51,556 nt of DNA, taken from positions 1 through 51,556 of the forward strand of contig NZ_LZFO01000016.1 in NCBI RefSeq assembly GCF_001758365.1, in the 5' to 3' direction. The stretch's first letter is position 1; every line of letters starts with the position of its first letter. A program made the position numbers and the translations under genes. Under the pieces are notes generated by a model. The model ran no database searches and had not been told where the DNA came from. It was given only the letters and a program-made list of their open reading frames with translations. Below are positions 17,212 through 27,111 of the stretch, piece after piece. Source of the stretch: Clostridium acetireducens DSM 10703 (GTDB lineage: Bacteria > Bacillota > Clostridia > Clostridiales > Clostridiaceae).

Positions 17212-17553
17212 TTAAAATGGAATACATCTTTTACATATTAATAACAATATAAGTAGAATACATAAAATATCATTATTACAACAATGTTGACTAATTTCAT
17301 TAACTTTAGTATGAGTAGGGGTTATAGAACTTAAAGAATTTATTAAACAAGCCATAGCTTTTTCTTTACAAGAGTAGGCACATAATATTTTTTTTATAAT
17401 TTCTGCTTTTTTTTCAACACAATCAATTTTTTTTATGTCATGTACTAAATCACAGCAAAATAATTCGCTTAAGCATTTAGCCATTTCCGATTCAGATTTT
17501 AAAATATCAGTAGTATATTTTTCTTTACAGCTAATATTGCTAGGAATAGTCAT
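17212..17553 (-). CDS. Cys-rich small protein, paralogue 1, with hydrophobic C-terminus
   Basis: A 113-residue protein, preceded by AGGAGG. The shared core of this three-gene family is visible as KAEIIKKILCAYSCKEKAMACLINSLSS (split here around residues 48-75: KKILCAYSCKEKAMACLI). The N-terminus has scattered Cys residues (ELFCCDLV). Unlike its paralogues it ends in a hydrophobic segment, ILCILLILLLICKRC, suggesting membrane association. I do not recognise the family. The Cys content and spore-forming host make a spore-coat or metal-binding role conceivable, but nothing shows it. Confidence 0.7.
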   Translation of the reverse strand: MTIPSNISCKEKYTTDILKSESEMAKCLSELFCCDLVHDIKKIDCVEKKAEIIKKILCAYSCKEKAMACLINSLSSITPTHTKVNEISQHCCNNDILCILLILLLICKRCIPF

Positions 17554-17700
17554 TTTAAAACCTCCTATTTATAATAATGAGTCTATTTAGGCTATACTAA
17601 AATAGCCTAAATAGACTTTTTGCTAATGATAAAATTAATTTGTCACCAGCTTTATAATATCTATATCAAATATAGAATAATTCTATATTAATTTTCAAAT

Positions 17701-18060
17701 TTAACAACCCATTTTTTGATTAAAATTAGATCTAGATTCATGTCTAGTCTTTCCACAGCATTTGCAACATACTTCACTTGGATCTAAGCCACAGTCTGCA
17801 GCATTCTTTCTAGCAGCTGCCATTATTACTTCAGCTATAGCTTTTTCTTTAGCAGAAAAACCACATAAAATTTTCTTTAATATTTTACCTTTTTTCATTA
17901 CATCTTTATCTGAATATGCAAGATTATAACTTAAGTTACCAAATAAATCTACCATATCATCAAGTATTCCAGCTTCAGAGTATAGTATAAAATAAGTCAT
18001 TAATTTATCCATATCGCATTCACCACAGTAACATCTTGATTTATTATAGTTATTTTCCAT
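17701..18060 (-). CDS. Cys-rich small protein, paralogue 2
   Basis: The start at ATG 18060 (MENN) is preferred over a TTG two codons upstream, since GGGGG lies eight bases before it. The 119-residue product has an N-terminal CYCGEC cluster, an alpha-helical middle, the family core KKILCGFSAKEKAIAEVI and a C-terminal CCKCCGK cluster. The five-prime sequence and first codons (MEN) are nearly identical to those of the gene at 18090-18527, indicating tandem duplication. Family and function are not recognised; the two Cys clusters could bind metal or cross-link. Confidence 0.75.
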   Translation of the reverse strand: MENNYNKSRCYCGECDMDKLMTYFILYSEAGILDDMVDLFGNLSYNLAYSDKDVMKKGKILKKILCGFSAKEKAIAEVIMAAARKNAADCGLDPSEVCCKCCGKTRHESRSNFNQKMGC

Positions 18061-18089
18061 ATACAATTACCCCCAATTTATTTATTAAT

Positions 18090-18527
18090 TTAAAAATTGC
18101 AATCACAGTGGCAATCTGATTTTATTAGTCCTTTATTTACTGCAATTTTGCAAGCAAGGGAATTTAAAACATCAGCTATGGCTAGTTCTTTACATGCTAA
18201 AGAACATAAAACATCTTTTGCTACTTCAGCTTTTTCTTCTATGCATGGCAAGCACTTAATTTGATATAAGAAACCATAACTAAATAAAAGATACATATAG
18301 AAAAGCATTGTGGCTTCAGAACTAGCTATCCAATCTATTATACAAGATTCAGGCCACCATATTGCACCATATTTTTTATCAGCACTGGCAGATTTCATTT
18401 TGTCAACTTCAGATTTTACTTTATCAAAATGAGAGGAGAATTTTTCTGCATCAGATTGATATTTTGACATAAATTCTTTCATTAAATCAAATTCAGCTTC
18501 GTTTAAATTTATATCGTTATTTTCCAT
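18090..18527 (-). CDS. Cys-rich small protein, paralogue 3
   Basis: The start at ATG 18527 follows GGGGG, as in paralogue 2. The 145-residue product has a helical N-terminal half (coiled-coil-like, about 20-55), then a Trp-containing segment IWWPESCIIDWIASSE. The family core KDVLCSLACKELAIADVL and a C-terminal CHCDCNF follow. It is transcribed first of the three in this minus-strand group, with 29 bases to the next gene. No family is recognised. Confidence 0.75.
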   Translation of the reverse strand: MENNDINLNEAEFDLMKEFMSKYQSDAEKFSSHFDKVKSEVDKMKSASADKKYGAIWWPESCIIDWIASSEATMLFYMYLLFSYGFLYQIKCLPCIEEKAEVAKDVLCSLACKELAIADVLNSLACKIAVNKGLIKSDCHCDCNF

Positions 18528-18950
18528 ATACAATTACCCCCAATTTTTTCTATTTTAATAAAAAAACTTTATTTGTTTTTCTAGTATATAATATCAAGGT
18601 AATGAAAAATTGTTACATTAAATTTCATCTAGCGTATGAATATTTATAAAAGCATTAACATTTTTCGCAAATATCTATTTAAATAAGTGTTTTTGTCTAC
18701 TAGTATAAAGAGTTGAATTTATTGTTTGAGTAAATTCAATAGTATTATATGTTTTTATAGAAACTATGTTATTTAAAATTTGTTTATTAGTGTGTAATTT
18801 TTTTAAATTCCTAAATATATGTGTAATACTATTCTAATTAACAAGAATATGGTTCACATAAATATGACTAAATGATATAATGTGGTAGTAATAAACGGAT
18901 AATAAGTATAATATTTTAGCTTAAATTGATTAGCAATTAAGGAGGTTTTT
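18528..18950. other. Divergent intergenic region
   Basis: This gap separates the minus-strand Cys-rich genes from the plus-strand MFS gene. It should hold both promoters. The sequence is very AT-rich, with several possible -10 elements (for example TATAAT near 18878). I saw no gene, riboswitch or strong repeat. Confidence 0.5.
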
Positions 18951-20396
18951 ATGGAAGCAAACTTACAGCAAGATAAAATTTATAAAAACAGATGGTTTAT
19001 ACTAGCTATAGTAGTAATGCAGCCTTTTATGGCTTGTTTAGATGGAAGTATAATAAATGTGGCGTTGCCAGTAATGGCTAAAAGTTTTAATGTATCCATG
19101 GCATCTATAGAATGGGTAGTTACTACATATCTTATAATGATATCTGCTACCATTTTAATTTTTGGAAGAATAGCAGATATAAAAGGCAAAGGAACTGTAT
19201 TTAAATGTGGTCTTGTAATGTTTGCATTTGGATCTTTACTTTGTGGATTTCCTTTTTCATTAGAATTTTTAGTTTTTTCTAGAGTGGTACAGGCTCTTGG
19301 AGCATCTATGACTATGGCTACTAACCAAGGAATAATAACTCAAGTTTTTCCAAGCAATGAAAGGGGAAGAGCATTAGGGATTTCTGGAGTTTTTGTAGCT
19401 TTAGGTACTATGACAGGACCACCATTAGGTGGACTTATAATTTCTTTTTTTCATTGGAAGTATATATTTTTAATAAATGTTCCTGTAGGAATAATAACTT
19501 TTATATTTAGTATGAAGATACTTCCAAAGAATGAATTTCAAGATGAAAAAATGGATAGTAAGGGTGCATCTTTATTTTTTATATGCATAGTTACTTTATT
19601 TTTAGCTATGATAACAGGGCAGCAAGTAGGGTATAATAACATATTTATTATTATTTCATTTATACTTTCTTTATTTTCTTTTATATATTTCATATCAGTA
19701 GAAAAAAGGTCAGAGCAGCCAATGTTGGAACTTAGTATATTTAAAAATAAGGTTTTTTCTATAAATGTATTTTTAGCTTTTATAGCTTATAGTTCTTTAA
19801 GTTGCATAAATATAATACATCCTTTTTATTTGCAAGATGTTTTAAAAATATCACCGGGAAAAGCAGGATTAATAATGATAACTCATCCTGTAGTACTTTC
19901 TTTAGTAGCACCTATAAGTGGTTATGTGTCAGATAAAATAGGCTCAAAAATACTTACTTTAGCAGGTTTATTTTTTCAGGGTGCTGGAATATTTTTGCTG
20001 TCTACTTTAAAAGAAAATTCTGATTTAGCTTATATAATTGCGTTTATAGCAGTTTCAGCTTTAGGAAGCGGGTTATTTGAATCCCCTAATAATTCTTTAG
20101 TTATGTCTACTGTTCCTAAAAATAAGTTAGGAATAGCAGGAAGTATAAATGCTCTTGTAAGAAATCTTGGATTTATATTTGGAGTTTCTTGCGCTACTAC
20201 TATTTTATATAACAAAATGAGTTATAAAATAGGATACAAAGTGCTTAGCTATGTACCAGGTAGAGATGATGTATTTATTTACGGAATGAAGTGGGTATAT
20301 ATATCAGCATCAATATTTTGCTTTATTGGATTTACCATATCCTTAATAGACAAAATTAAAATTAACAGCAAAAAATCCTCTGGAAAAGTAGCATAA
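18951..20396 (+). CDS. MFS multidrug efflux transporter, DHA2 (EmrB/QacA) family
   Basis: A 481-residue protein with about 14 membrane segments. Family signatures are the TM1 motif FMACLDGSIINVALPVMAKSF (about 22-42, split: LDGSIINVALPVM), loop motif GRIADIKGKG (about 72-81) and TM5 motif GPPLGGLI (about 155-162). DHA2 proteins export drugs and cationic compounds with proton exchange. AAGGAGG precedes ATG 18951. The stop codon overlaps the arm of palindromic element copy 5. No regulator is adjacent in the same direction. Confidence 0.85.
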   Translation: MEANLQQDKIYKNRWFILAIVVMQPFMACLDGSIINVALPVMAKSFNVSMASIEWVVTTYLIMISATILIFGRIADIKGKGTVFKCGLVMFAFGSLLCGFPFSLEFLVFSRVVQALGASMTMATNQGIITQVFPSNERGRALGISGVFVALGTMTGPPLGGLIISFFHWKYIFLINVPVGIITFIFSMKILPKNEFQDEKMDSKGASLFFICIVTLFLAMITGQQVGYNNIFIIISFILSLFSFIYFISVEKRSEQPMLELSIFKNKVFSINVFLAFIAYSSLSCINIIHPFYLQDVLKISPGKAGLIMITHPVVLSLVAPISGYVSDKIGSKILTLAGLFFQGAGIFLLSTLKENSDLAYIIAFIAVSALGSGLFESPNNSLVMSTVPKNKLGIAGSINALVRNLGFIFGVSCATTILYNKMSYKIGYKVLSYVPGRDDVFIYGMKWVYISASIFCFIGFTISLIDKIKINSKKSSGKVA

Positions 20397-20764
20397 AAAA
20401 TTAGTGCCTTTTTCATTTAAAAAAATTCTGTAAATAAGTTACACCCAAAAATTGACGTAAAAAATTACAAAGTTAATAGTCAGTAAGTAATGTTGTAAAT
20501 ATTTGAATAAATTCTAGAGAGTCTTAGAAGAAAAAATAAAAAAACTCCGTAATTCATCACAGGACGTGATGAGCCAATTTCCGCCCCAAGGACGGGGCAT
20601 AAATTGGGTAGGAGTTTTTTAATTTTTTATTCTTAGACTCTCTTAATGAAATGACTTATTTACAACATTACTTACTGACTATTAACTTTGTAATTTTTTA
20701 CGTCAATTTTTGGGTGTAACTTATTTACAGAATTTTTTTAAATGAAAAAGGTACTAATTTTTTA
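20394..20764. repeat. Palindromic element A, copy 5, with about 105-bp arms
   Basis: The core is at 20544-20615. The left arm (20394-20500) and right arm (20657-20764) are almost perfect inverted copies and include the MFS stop codon region (TAAAAAATTAG). The arm sequence is mostly unlike the other copies, but still contains TTGTAAATA near the core. It also has a second CTGTAAATAAGTTA farther out, suggesting nested insertions. It lies between convergent genes. Confidence 0.9.
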
Positions 20765-20781
20765 GTACCTTTAAATAAAAT

Positions 20782-21483
20782 TTAATGTATTCCTTTTTTC
20801 ATTTGAGTATTAACGTATTGCAAATGTGTTGACATAGCTTTTTCAGCAGCATTGGAATCATGATTTTTTAATGCTGTGAAAATAGTTCTGTGTTGCTGTA
20901 TAAGCATAGCTTTGTGTTCTTTTTCTGTTAGTATATTCTTTCTAGTGTTTTTAATAAAAGATTCAATTAAAAAGGATATAGCATTTAATATACTTACTAT
21001 AAGAAAATTTTTAGAAGCTTGAGCTATTTTGTAATGGAAAGTTATGTCTACTTTAACTAACTCTTCTTCAGAATTTGAATTTTTAGCATTTTCAAAAAGT
21101 AAATCTATTTCTTCTAATTCTTCATGGGTTATTCTTTCTGCTGCTAATATAACAGAGCCTCTTTCAATAATATGTCTAAGTTCTAATATTTCTTCGGGAT
21201 TACTTTCTTTTAATAGAAATATAGTTGATAAAGGTTCAAATAAATTATTTTCAAAGTTGTCTTTTATAAAATTTCCTTCACCTTGTCTAGATTCTATAAT
21301 TCCCATTATTTCTAATTCTCTAAGAGCTTCTCTTATAGAAGTCCTACTAACTTTTAAACTTTCAGCCATTTCCCTTTCAGAAGGAAGTTTGTCACCCTTT
21401 TTAAAAGTACCTTTAGCAATCATTTCTTTAATTTGTTCTATAACTTTTTCATATACTTTTGTATTTTTTATAGGACTAAACAT
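20782..21483 (-). CDS. FadR/LldR-type GntR family transcriptional regulator
   Basis: A 233-residue protein with an N-terminal winged helix-turn-helix (about 8-75; KLPSEREMAESLKVSRTSIR is the recognition region). The C-terminal FCD domain (about 90-220) contains the metal/ligand-binding residues of the LldR/FadR group (for example in HRTIFTALKNHD). The downstream plus-strand genes are ldh and lctP, and the ldh upstream region contains TGGTAATACCA, the typical operator type for this group (TGGTnnnACCA). A lactate- or pyruvate-responsive repressor role is therefore likely. The terminal hairpin GGTACTAATTTTTTAGTACC follows its gene. Confidence 0.85.
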   Translation of the reverse strand: MFSPIKNTKVYEKVIEQIKEMIAKGTFKKGDKLPSEREMAESLKVSRTSIREALRELEIMGIIESRQGEGNFIKDNFENNLFEPLSTIFLLKESNPEEILELRHIIERGSVILAAERITHEELEEIDLLFENAKNSNSEEELVKVDITFHYKIAQASKNFLIVSILNAISFLIESFIKNTRKNILTEKEHKAMLIQQHRTIFTALKNHDSNAAEKAMSTHLQYVNTQMKKGIH

Positions 21484-22245
21484 AAATATTCATCCCTTCT
21501 TAACTATATTCTTAACTATACTGATGAAAATGTTTTTATAAATATACAATGTAAATAATATATATTGCCCAATTCGAAATATTTATCAAGAATATTAACT
21601 ATTTATCAATATATATTAATGTTTTTTAACACATTATAAAAATACTAATTATATTATTGTTAAATATTTATCGTTTATATTAAGATTATACTCTAAGCTT
21701 TAAGTTTGTGTCAAGTATATTAAAATAGGTTTTTTAGCATAATAAAAGCTTGCACTTTCCAGTGAAATGAAGGTTTCAGGTGCGTATTTTCTAAAGTTAC
21801 ACAATTATATTATTTCCAAATTATATAAAAAATTTCTATTATATTAATATCTAAAATGCATAAATATATAAAAAATTCCTATAAACAGACAATTATAATT
21901 ATTGATTAGATAATATTACAGGTTTATTTGTGATAATTAAAATGTTAAAATTGTTACGTTTATAACAAACTTTCTTGATTTTTTAGTTTAAATAGTAGTA
22001 TTTTATAATTTTTTTAATTTTTAATTAACTATGTAAACCATATTATTTCTTATAAATACCAAAAATAATATATAAAAAAATTAGTGTTAATTAATTAACT
22101 ATTGTAGAAATTTATAAAATAATGTGATATTATATAAACAACGAGCTGGTAATACCACTAAACCGTAATACCAGTAAACCATAATACCAGTATTAAATTA
22201 AGATTAAAATAAAATTAAATTTAAATTTGCAGGGGGTAATTAAAA
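21484..22245. other. Long AT-rich gap before ldh
   Basis: 760 bases without a supported gene. It contains the fadR-like gene's promoter on one side and the ldh promoter and operator array near 22120-22192 on the other. The middle is very AT-rich with no clear structure. Confidence 0.5.
22147..22190. promoter_or_regulatory. Operator array upstream of ldh (three 16-bp repeats)
   Basis: TAATACCA occurs at 22150, 22166 and 22182, an exact 16-bp period. The first copy is part of the palindrome TGGTAATACCA (22147-22157), fitting TGGTnnnACCA of FadR/LldR-type repressors. The array lies just after a probable -10 (TATTAT, near 22129-22134), a position suited to repression. The nearby FadR-type protein is the likely binder. 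Confidence 0.7.
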
Positions 22246-23202
22246 ATGATGAAAAAAAGAAATACTACTAAAATTTCAGTTGTAGGAGCAGGTTCAGTAG
22301 GAGCAACTACTGCTTATGCATTAATGTTATCTGGAGTTGCTACAGAATTAGTATTAGTAGATGTTAACAAAGCAAAAACAGAAGGCGAAGCTATGGATTT
22401 ATCTCATGGAGCAGATTTCGTAAAACCTGTAAACGTAATAAGCGGAGACTATAAGGATACAGAAGGTTCAGACATAGTTGTAATTACAGCAGGTCTTGCT
22501 CAAAAACCAGGAGAAACTAGACTTCAACTTGTAAACAAAAATATAAATATATTTAAATCTATAATTCCAGAAGTAGTTAAATACAATAAAGATGCTATAT
22601 TATTAGTAGTTTCAAATCCAGTAGACGTATTAAGTTATGTAACTTATAAATTATCAGGATTCCCTAAAGAAAGAGTTATAGGATCTGGTACAGTTTTAGA
22701 TACATCAAGACTTAAATATGAAATAGGAAAGAGATACGATGTAGACCCAAGAAATGTAAATACTTACATTATGGGAGAACATGGAGATTCCGAAATTGCT
22801 ACTTGGAGTGTAACTAACATTCAAAATATTAAAATTGATGAATATGCTAAGAAAGAAAATCTTCCATACGATGATACTTTTAGAACAGAAGTTTATGAAA
22901 ATGTTAAAAATGCTGCTTATGAAGTTATCAATAGAAAAGGTGCTACTTTCTATGCTATAGCTTTAGCAGTAACTCGTATTGTAGAAGCTATATTAGGAGA
23001 TGAACAAACTATATTACCAGTTTCTACTCTAGTAGAAAATTACTATGGAATTAATGATGTTTATCTAGGATTACCATGTGTAGTAGGTGGAAATGGTGTT
23101 GAAAAAGCATTAGATATATCCTTAAGTGATGATGAAGTTGAAAAATTAGTTAAATCTGCAGATACTTTAAAAGAAACTTTAAATAATGCAGAAGGACTAT
23201 AA
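22246..23202 (+). CDS. ldh: L-lactate dehydrogenase
   Basis: A 318-residue NAD-dependent enzyme interconverting pyruvate and L-lactate. The N-terminal Rossmann motif is [13 protein letters not shown] (about 12-24). The substrate loop is [10 protein letters not shown] (about 86-95) and the catalytic region is GEHGDSE (His179). The length is normal for bacterial LDH. AGGGGG precedes ATG 22246. The lactate permease gene follows, consistent with lactate export or use. The upstream operator array implies control by the FadR-type regulator. Confidence 0.95.
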   Translation: MMKKRNTTKISVVGAGSVGATTAYALMLSGVATELVLVDVNKAKTEGEAMDLSHGADFVKPVNVISGDYKDTEGSDIVVITAGLAQKPGETRLQLVNKNINIFKSIIPEVVKYNKDAILLVVSNPVDVLSYVTYKLSGFPKERVIGSGTVLDTSRLKYEIGKRYDVDPRNVNTYIMGEHGDSEIATWSVTNIQNIKIDEYAKKENLPYDDTFRTEVYENVKNAAYEVINRKGATFYAIALAVTRIVEAILGDEQTILPVSTLVENYYGINDVYLGLPCVVGGNGVEKALDISLSDDEVEKLVKSADTLKETLNNAEGL

Positions 23203-23238
23203 TATTAAATTGACAATATAACAAAAAAAATTGTAATA

Positions 23239-23406
23239 GTTTTGCAATTTCCCATACCTCTCCTTTGATTATATAAATTATAAGATTATAAAATTTAAAA
23301 TTACTTTAAGAATAAAAAATTACTTAAAAAAATAATTCTGTTTGATGTTTGATAGCTGAATTTTTAAATTCCTTAAAAAATAATTGGTAGTGGGAAATTG
23401 CAAAAT
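23239..23406. repeat. Inverted repeat in the ldh-lctP gap
   Basis: TTTTGCAATTTCCCA (near 23240) and TGGGAAATTGCAAAA (near 23392) are perfect complements about 140 bases apart. The intervening sequence is AT-rich without an open frame. It could be a long-range RNA stem affecting lctP expression or a remnant of a repeat. Confidence 0.6.
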
Positions 23407-23521
23407 TTTATATGAAATTTTAAGTTGAAAATATAAAATTTTTGGTGAAAACCTTTAAATAGTTATTTGAAAAATTTGTATGTAATGTTGTTGTTTTTGA
23501 ATGAAAGGAGGATATATTACT

Positions 23522-25183
23522 ATGTTCGGACTTATTGCATTTATGCCAATTCTAGTAACAATAATCCTGATGGTAGGTTTTAATTGGTCTGCTAAAAAAG
23601 CTTTATCGCTAGCATGGGCTATTGCTGCAGTAATAGGATTAACTCTTTGGAAAATGACGTTTCACAATATTATGGCATATTCAGTATTTGGTTTGTTTAA
23701 AGCAGTAGATGTTATTATTATTATTTTTGGTGCTATATTAATTTTAAATACTTTAAAACAATCCGGTGCTATGGCTGCAATTAATAATGGTTTTAGTAAT
23801 ATTACAAAAGATAAACGTATACAAGCTATAATTATTGGATGGATGTTTGCAGCTTTTATAGAAGGGGCAGCAGGGTTTGGAACACCAGCAGCTTTAGCAG
23901 CACCACTTCTTGTAGGACTTGGGTTTCCTCCATTAGCAGCTGCTATGGTTACTCTTATTATGAATAGTACTCCAGTTCCTTATGGAGCAGTAGGTACTCC
24001 AACAGCTGCGGCAATGAGTACTATAGCAAGTAATATTAAAGCTATAGGGGTAAATCCAGAATTGTTTACAATTACTACATCAAAATGGATTGCTTTAATA
24101 CATGGAACTATAGGAATATTTATTCCGTTAATAGCTATATGCATGATGACAAAATTTTTTGGAAAAGAAAAATCTATTAAACCTGCTTTAGAGGTGGCAC
24201 CCTTTGCTATTTTTTCAGGATTAGCATTTAGTGTTCCTATGTTTTTAATAGCTAGTGTAGCAGGTCCAGAATTACCTGCATTATTAGGTGGTCTTATAGG
24301 ACTTGTTATTACAATATTTGCTGTAAAAAAAGGATTCCTTATGCCTAAGAAAGTATGGGATTTTCCAAATCCATCTGAATGGGAAGAAGAATGGAAAGCT
24401 AAGAATAATGTAGAAGAAGAAAGTGATGAACAACCTGCCATGTCTTTAGTAAAAGCTTGGATTCCTTATGTATTAATTGCAGTAATATTAGTGTTAACAC
24501 GTATTCCAGCTTTTGGATTAAAGCAAATATTAGTTAACCAAAAGATTGTAATACCAAATATATTAGGTACTAAAGGGTTAAACTATGAATTAGGTTGGGC
24601 TTACCTTCCAGGAATAATTCCATTTATGTTAGTTGCTTTAATTACTCATGTAATTCATAAAATGGATGGAAAGAGAGTAAAAGCATCTTGGTCAAATACT
24701 TTTAATCAAGTAAAAGATGCTGCAATTGCATTATTTGCAGGAGTGGCATTAGTACAATTAATGCTTAATTCTAATGTGAACGCTGCAGGACTTAGTAGTA
24801 TGTTAACTGAAATGGCTAAATCTATTGCAGGTGTTGCAGGACAAGGATATGTTTTTGTTTCACCTCTTATAGGTATATTAGGTTCATTCATGTCAGGTTC
24901 TGCTACAGTATCAAATATCTTATTCTCATCTTTGCAATTTGAGACAGCTTCTATTTTGAATATGTCAAAAGTACTTATTATTGCGTTGCAAGTTATAGGT
25001 GGATGTATAGGAAATATGGTATGTATAAACAATATTGTTGCAGTTTGTGCAACAGTAGGTGTAGCTGGAGTTGAAGGAAAACTTATTAAAAGCAATTCAG
25101 TACCAGCTATAATTTATGCTGTAGCTTCAGCAGTGGCAGTAGCAATAATGATATATATGGGATTTAATCCCTTAAATATATAA
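23522..25183 (+). CDS. lctP: L-lactate permease
   Basis: The start at ATG 23522 has AGGAGG ten bases upstream; the ATG at 23501 overlaps that site. The 553-residue product has about 13 membrane segments and the family sequences [18 protein letters not shown] (about 113-130) and [23 protein letters not shown]. These LctP/GlcA symporters carry lactate and related hydroxy acids with protons. It follows ldh at 319 bases and is probably expressed with it. The central cytoplasmic loop (about 270-305) is acidic. Confidence 0.95.
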   Translation: MFGLIAFMPILVTIILMVGFNWSAKKALSLAWAIAAVIGLTLWKMTFHNIMAYSVFGLFKAVDVIIIIFGAILILNTLKQSGAMAAINNGFSNITKDKRIQAIIIGWMFAAFIEGAAGFGTPAALAAPLLVGLGFPPLAAAMVTLIMNSTPVPYGAVGTPTAAAMSTIASNIKAIGVNPELFTITTSKWIALIHGTIGIFIPLIAICMMTKFFGKEKSIKPALEVAPFAIFSGLAFSVPMFLIASVAGPELPALLGGLIGLVITIFAVKKGFLMPKKVWDFPNPSEWEEEWKAKNNVEEESDEQPAMSLVKAWIPYVLIAVILVLTRIPAFGLKQILVNQKIVIPNILGTKGLNYELGWAYLPGIIPFMLVALITHVIHKMDGKRVKASWSNTFNQVKDAAIALFAGVALVQLMLNSNVNAAGLSSMLTEMAKSIAGVAGQGYVFVSPLIGILGSFMSGSATVSNILFSSLQFETASILNMSKVLIIALQVIGGCIGNMVCINNIVAVCATVGVAGVEGKLIKSNSVPAIIYAVASAVAVAIMIYMGFNPLNI

Positions 25184-25276
25184 TATAAATTAAGTTAGCT
25201 AAAGAATATTTTATTCTTTTGCCATATAACTCTTAAATTTTCTTACACAATATAATTATATAAATAATTTTCTTAC

Positions 25277-25314
25277 AAAAGAAAAAAAGGAGAACCCCTC
25301 CTTTTTTCTTTTTA
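25277..25314. terminator. Bidirectional terminator between lctP and opuAC
   Basis: AAAAGAAAAAAAGGAG pairs with CTCCTTTTTTCTTTT around an AACCC loop. A- and T-runs on either side fit termination of both convergent genes. Confidence 0.85.
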
Positions 25315-25323
25315 CATTTAAAT

Positions 25324-26211
25324 TTATTTTTTTGGAATCCAACTATTAACTACATCTTCATTTTGCTTAATCCATTCCCTACAAACTTCTATAGGTTCTT
25401 TGTTAGGATTGTCATTTATCATTTTTAATAAAGTATTTAATTGTTTGTCATCCATTTTAAAATTTTTATAGAATTGGTATACTTCAGGCATATCTTCTTC
25501 TAGACCTTTTCTCGCTAATGTATGAACATCTTCTGGTTCACCATACATTTTTTTAGGGTCTTCTAAGAATTTTAAATCCCATTTTGCAAATTTCCAATGA
25601 GGTTTCCAGCCAGTTACCACTATAGGTTTTTTCTTATCTATAGCTGCTTTTAACATAGCTATCATAGTTGGTCCACTGCCTTCTACTAATTCAAAATCTA
25701 AGTTATAATCTTTTATAAGATTTTCTGTAACTTTCATAATACTTGCACCAGAATCAATACCTATAATTTTTTTATCAAATTCATCTTTCATAGAATTTAA
25801 TTCCTCTATACTATTTATTTTAACATAAGAAGGAACTACCAATCCTACAGGTGCATTTTTATAGTTTATTCCTAAATCAACTATGCTATCTTTATACTTT
25901 TTCATGTAATCTGCATGAAGTTTAGGAAGCCAACCATCTAGGAAAACATCAGAATCTCCTTGAGATAATGATGTAAATATTATACCTACATCTCCCATAG
26001 TAGTTTCCACAGTATAGCCCATTTTATCTTCTAATATTGCTTTTGTTAAATTAGTAGTAGCAATACCTTCTACCCAGTTAGCGTATACAAGCTTAACAGT
26101 TTTCTTTTTACTGTCTGCTTTTTTTGAAGCACTATTACATCCTGCTGTAATAAATATCATAAGTATACAAACAGAAAATAATGCAATAAGTTTTTTTAGT
26201 TTTTTATTCAT
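25324..26211 (-). CDS. opuAC: Glycine betaine ABC transporter substrate-binding lipoprotein
   Basis: A 295-residue protein with a lipoprotein signal peptide ending in ITAGC (lipid-anchored Cys about 25). The OpuAC-type ligand-binding domain follows, with conserved Trp-containing segments LVYANWVEGIATT, FLDGWLPK and VVTGWKPHWKF, consistent with a cage for quaternary ammonium compounds. It captures compatible solutes outside the cell for osmoprotection. It is the last gene of the opu cluster, with a hairpin (26249-26284) between it and the permease gene. Confidence 0.9.
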   Translation of the reverse strand: MNKKLKKLIALFSVCILMIFITAGCNSASKKADSKKKTVKLVYANWVEGIATTNLTKAILEDKMGYTVETTMGDVGIIFTSLSQGDSDVFLDGWLPKLHADYMKKYKDSIVDLGINYKNAPVGLVVPSYVKINSIEELNSMKDEFDKKIIGIDSGASIMKVTENLIKDYNLDFELVEGSGPTMIAMLKAAIDKKKPIVVTGWKPHWKFAKWDLKFLEDPKKMYGEPEDVHTLARKGLEEDMPEVYQFYKNFKMDDKQLNTLLKMINDNPNKEPIEVCREWIKQNEDVVNSWIPKK

Positions 26212-26248
26212 AAAATAACATTCCTCCCATAAAGTAATATTATTATTT

Positions 26249-26284
26249 AATAAGACTGTCTAAATTTATGACAGTCTTATTTTT
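26249..26284. terminator. Hairpin between opuAB and opuAC
   Basis: AATAAGACTGTC pairs with GACAGTCTTATT around a 9-base loop. On the transcribed minus strand the following run is TTAAATAAT, not a pure T-tract. It may therefore be a partial terminator or an RNA-stabilising structure that sets the binding protein to permease ratio. Confidence 0.6.
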
Positions 26285-26289
26285 AAAAG

Positions 26290-27111
26290 TTATTTTCTTA
26301 CACCTAATCCTTGAGTAATCCTATCTAATATCATAGCTAAAATTACTACAGCAAGTCCACTTTCAAAACCTAATGCTATATTTAATTGAGTAATACCTGT
26401 TAGTACATCTTTACCTACACCACCGGCACCTATCATTGCAGATACAACTACCATGGATAAAGCTAGCATTATAGTTTGGTTTACACCAGCTAAAATAGTT
26501 GGAAGAGCAATAGGAAGCTGCACTTTGTAGAGCATTTGTTTTGATGTAGAACCAAAAGATTTAGCTGCTTCAATAACTTCTTTTGGAACTTGTCTTATAC
26601 CTAAGTTAGTAAGTCTAACTGCTGGAGGCATAGCAAATATTACAGTAGCTATGGCACCAGGAACTTTTCCCATTCCAAAAAACAATACTGCTGGAATTAA
26701 GTATACAAAAGCAGGCATTGTTTGCATAAAATCTAAAATAGGCTTTACTATTTTATCTACCTTATCGTGTTTAGCTGCTGAAATTCCCAAAGGAATACCT
26801 ATAACCAGAGCTATAAAAGTAGATACTAATACTAAAGCTAATGTTTTCATAGTTTGAGGCCATAATTCCATAGAATCAATAAATAAAAGCCCAAAAAAAG
26901 TAAAAGCAGTAACACCTTTAGTACATAACTTATAAGCTATTAATGTAAATATTAATATTATTACTATACTAGGTGGCCACAAAAGAATTTTTTCCAAGGA
27001 TATTATTAAAAACTCATTTATTATTTTAATAATATCAAAAAAAGGTTCTATATTATCTTTAAGCCAATTTATTATTATTTCAAAAAAAGGACCTATATGA
27101 AAAGTAAACAT
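26290..27111 (-). CDS. opuAB: Glycine betaine ABC transporter permease
   Basis: A 273-residue membrane protein with six or more segments. The binding-protein-dependent permease motif, about EAAKSFGSTSKQMLYKVQLP (near 178-197), contacts the ATPase. It shares one base with the ATP-binding gene (both meet at 27111), so they are translationally coupled. It forms the channel of an OpuA-type osmoprotectant importer. The N-terminal region (about 1-60) has an amphipathic extension, as in other OpuAB proteins. Confidence 0.9.
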   Translation of the reverse strand: MFTFHIGPFFEIIINWLKDNIEPFFDIIKIINEFLIISLEKILLWPPSIVIILIFTLIAYKLCTKGVTAFTFFGLLFIDSMELWPQTMKTLALVLVSTFIALVIGIPLGISAAKHDKVDKIVKPILDFMQTMPAFVYLIPAVLFFGMGKVPGAIATVIFAMPPAVRLTNLGIRQVPKEVIEAAKSFGSTSKQMLYKVQLPIALPTILAGVNQTIMLALSMVVVSAMIGAGGVGKDVLTGITQLNIALGFESGLAVVILAMILDRITQGLGVRK

